This document shows, in pieces, positions 21,107-23,254 of a stretch of DNA of 23,254 bases. The stretch comes from Symbiodinium natans (Eukaryota; Sar; Dinophyceae; Suessiales; Symbiodiniaceae). The DNA lies in the NCBI GenBank assembly GCA_905221605.1, contig CAJNDS010000254.1, positions 163,386-186,639 on the forward strand, in the 5' to 3' direction. A model generated the notes under the pieces. The model was not told where the DNA came from and did no database searches. It saw only the letters and a program-made list of their open reading frames with translations. The translations under genes and the position numbers were made by a program. Positions within the stretch are counted from its first letter, which is position 1; each line of letters begins with the position of its first letter.

Positions 21107-23254
21107 GGCACCGAAGGCTGTTCAGGCAGGGTTTCGGGCATTGGGCTTAGCGCTTCAGGTCCTCAGGTTGCTGCGACTGCACAGCAGCTTGAACAACGGT
21201 GGTCAACGCTTCCATCGACGACTCCTGGATTACGTTCATACCGTATTCTCTGTTGAGGTCATGCAGCTACAGTTAGCTTGTTGCTCTGGGTTCTTGGGCT
21301 TTATCGGGCTTTGGGGCTTAGAACTCTGAAGCGTCGTGTCCCGACGGAGGGGTCGGCCGCGCATTGCGCTCAAGCTAACTGCCACCTGCGGCTTCGCACA
21401 GGGGCCCCTGAACCCTCCTTGAACCCTAAACGCTAACTCCTGAAAGACAGAAATCCATACCACTGGGAATTGAGTGCAGGGGACTGAAAGCTGTTCAGGT
21501 AGGGTTTCGGGCATTGGGTTTAGAGCTTCAGGTCCTCAGGTTGCTGCGACTGCACAGCAGCTTGAACAACGGTGGTCAACGCTTCCATCGGCGGCTCCTG
21601 GATTACTTTCATACCGTATACTCTGTTGAGGTCATGCAGCTACAGTTAGCTTGTTGCTCTGGTTTCTTGGGCTTTATCGGGCTTTGGGGCTTAGAACTCT
21701 GAAGCTTCGTGTCCCGACGGAGGGGTCGGCCGCGCATTGCGCTCAAGCTAACTGCCACCTGCGGCTTCGCACAGTAGCCCCTGAACCCTCCTTGAACCCT
21801 AAACCCTAACTCCTGAAAGACAGAAATCCATACCACTGGGAATTGAGTGCAGGGGACTGAAAGCTGTTCAGGTAGGGTTTCGGGCATTGGGTTTAGAGCT
21901 TCAGGTCCTCAGGTTGCTGCGACTGCACAGCAGCTTGAACAACGGTGGTCAACGCTTCCATCGGCGGCTCCTGGATTACTTTCATACCGTATACTCTGTT
22001 GAGGTCATGCAGCTACAGTTAGCTTGTTGCTCTGGTTTCTTGGGCTTTATCGGGCTTTGGGGCTTAGAACTCTGAAGCTTCGTGTCCCGACGGAGGGGTC
22101 GGCCGCGCATTGCGCTCAAGCTAACTGCCACCTGCGGCTTCGCACAGTAGCCCCTGAACCCTCCTTGAACCCTAAACCCTAACTCCTGAAAGACAGAAAG
22201 AAATCCATACCACTGAGAATTGAGTGCAGGGGACTGAAAGCTGTTCAGGTAGGGTTTCGGGCATTGGGTTTAGAGCTTCAGGTCCTCAGGTTGCTGCGAC
22301 TGCACAGCAGCTTGAACAACGGTGGTCAACGCTTCCATCGGCGGCTCCTGGATTACTTTCATACCGTATACTCTGTTGAGGTCATGCAGCTACAGTTAGC
22401 TTGTTACTCTGGGTTCTTGGGCTTTATCGGGCTTTGGGGCTTAGAACTCTGAAGCGTCGTGTCCCGACGGAGGGGTCGGCCGCGCATTGCGCTCAAGCTA
22501 ACTGCCACCTGCGGCTTCGCACAGGGGCCCCTGAACCCTCCTTGAACCCTAAACCCTAACTCCTGAAAGACAGAAATCCATACCACTGGGAATTGAGTGC
22601 AGGGGACTGAAAGCTGTTCAGGTAGGGTTTCGGGCATTGGGTTTAGAGCTTCAGGTCCTCAGGTTGCTGCGACTGCACAGCAGCTTGAACAACGGTGGTC
22701 AACGCTTCCATCGGCGGCTCCTGGATTACTTTCATACCGTATACACTGTTGAGGTCATGCAGCTACAGTTAGCTTGTTGCTCTGGGTTCTTGGGCTTTAT
22801 CGGGCTTTGGGGCTTAGAACTCTGAAGCGTCGTGTCCCGACGGAGGGGTCGGCCGCGCATTGCGCTCAAGCTAACTGCCACCTGCGGCTTCGCACAGGGG
22901 CCCCTGAACCCTCCTTGAACCCTAAACCCTAACTCCTGAAAGACAGAAATCCATACCACTGGGAATTGAGTGCAGGGGACTGAAAGCTGTCCAGGTAGGG
23001 TTTCGGGCATTGGGTTTAGAGCTTCAGGTCCTCAGGTTGCTGCGACTGCACAGCAGCTTGAACAACCGTGGTCAACGCTTCCATCGGCGGCTCCTGGATT
23101 ACTTTCATACCGTATACTCTGTTGAGGTCATGCAGCTACAGTTAGCTTGTTACTCTGGTTTCTTGGGCTTTATCGGGCTTTGGGGCTTAGAACTCTGAAG
23201 CGTCGTGTCCCGACGGAGGGGTCGGCCGCGCATTGCGCTCAAGCTAACTGCCAC
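21107..23254. repeat. 373-bp satellite array, about 5.8 copies, runs off the window
   Basis: The same landmark (GGGCATTGGG) recurs at 21137, 21510, 21883, 22260, 22633 and 23006: spacings of 373, 373, 377, 373 and 373. The 377 spacing is a 4-nt GAAA duplication near 22197. Copies are nearly identical. Diagnostic sites differ: copies 2 and 3 share GAAGCTTCG and CAGTAGCCCC, whereas copies 1, 4 and 5 have GAAGCGTCG and CAGGGGCCCC. Each unit holds a CCTTGAACCCTAAACCCTAA segment, a telomeric relic. Frames of 62 and 92 codons repeat with the unit and are not evidence of genes. Confidence 0.97.

Noticed and set aside
21141-23198. Repeated 62-codon plus-strand and 92-codon minus-strand frames
   Set aside because: They recur because the 373-bp satellite unit recurs. 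The frames overlap on opposite strands and show no domain, so conservation reflects homogenisation of DNA.

Overview
The window looks like nuclear DNA of a dinoflagellate. Three things in the sequence point that way. (1) A multi-exon gene on the minus strand (1717-6860) can be joined in a continuous frame only if GC and GA 5' splice sites are used beside GT, with 3' sites of the form AG|G; that mixture is known from dinoflagellates such as Symbiodinium. (2) The window is full of interstitial Arabidopsis-type telomeric repeats (TTTAGGG/CCCTAAA), the telomere type reported for dinoflagellates. (3) There is a decayed integrase-like retroelement remnant. No species can be named from the sequence.

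Only one gene is well supported: an auxin-efflux-carrier / PIN-LIKES (PILS, Mem_trans family) transporter on the minus strand, built here from eight exons over about 5.1 kb. The joined frame is about 470 codons and stays open. It has a signal-peptide-like N terminus, five membrane segments, a short acidic loop, and five more membrane segments, including the motifs GNSTGLPIVLL, GDAAVPLNLLILG and TPTANNVAVMAE. Exon sizes are 644, 47 (or 65), 102 (or 110), 90, 117, 105, 79 and up to 221 nt. The introns (about 240-960 nt) consist largely of telomeric repeats, low-complexity DNA and inverted-repeat elements.

Layout: 1-1716 is the 3' flank (mixed telomeric repeats, two inverted-repeat elements). 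1717-6860 is the transporter gene. 6861-7164 is its 5' leader and flank, with a candidate acceptor at 6941. 7165-12170 is a mosaic of at least four short inverted-repeat (MITE-like) families, telomeric-repeat blocks, a TTTGGGG tract and a few exon-like islands of unknown function. 12890-13640 is a 750-bp CT/CTTT polypyrimidine tract, followed by a decayed ~50-bp tandem repeat holding a run of 45 C. 13871-18500 is mostly unassigned spacer with two more inverted-repeat elements. 18500-19080 is a frameshifted integrase remnant on the minus strand, next to a CTT/CTTCTG microsatellite. 19256-20930 is unassigned with telomeric islands. From about 21107 to the end is a 373-bp satellite array that runs out of the window.

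The most interesting pattern is how telomeric repeats relate to splicing. In the transcript sense, six of the seven introns carry CCCTAAA arrays 10-52 nt upstream of the 3' splice site, and the seventh has a single CCTAAA there. Introns 2, 3 and 5 also begin with TTTAGGG arrays. In introns 2 and 3 the two ends are therefore complementary and could pair in the RNA, bringing the splice sites together. This is an inference from one gene and needs RNA evidence.
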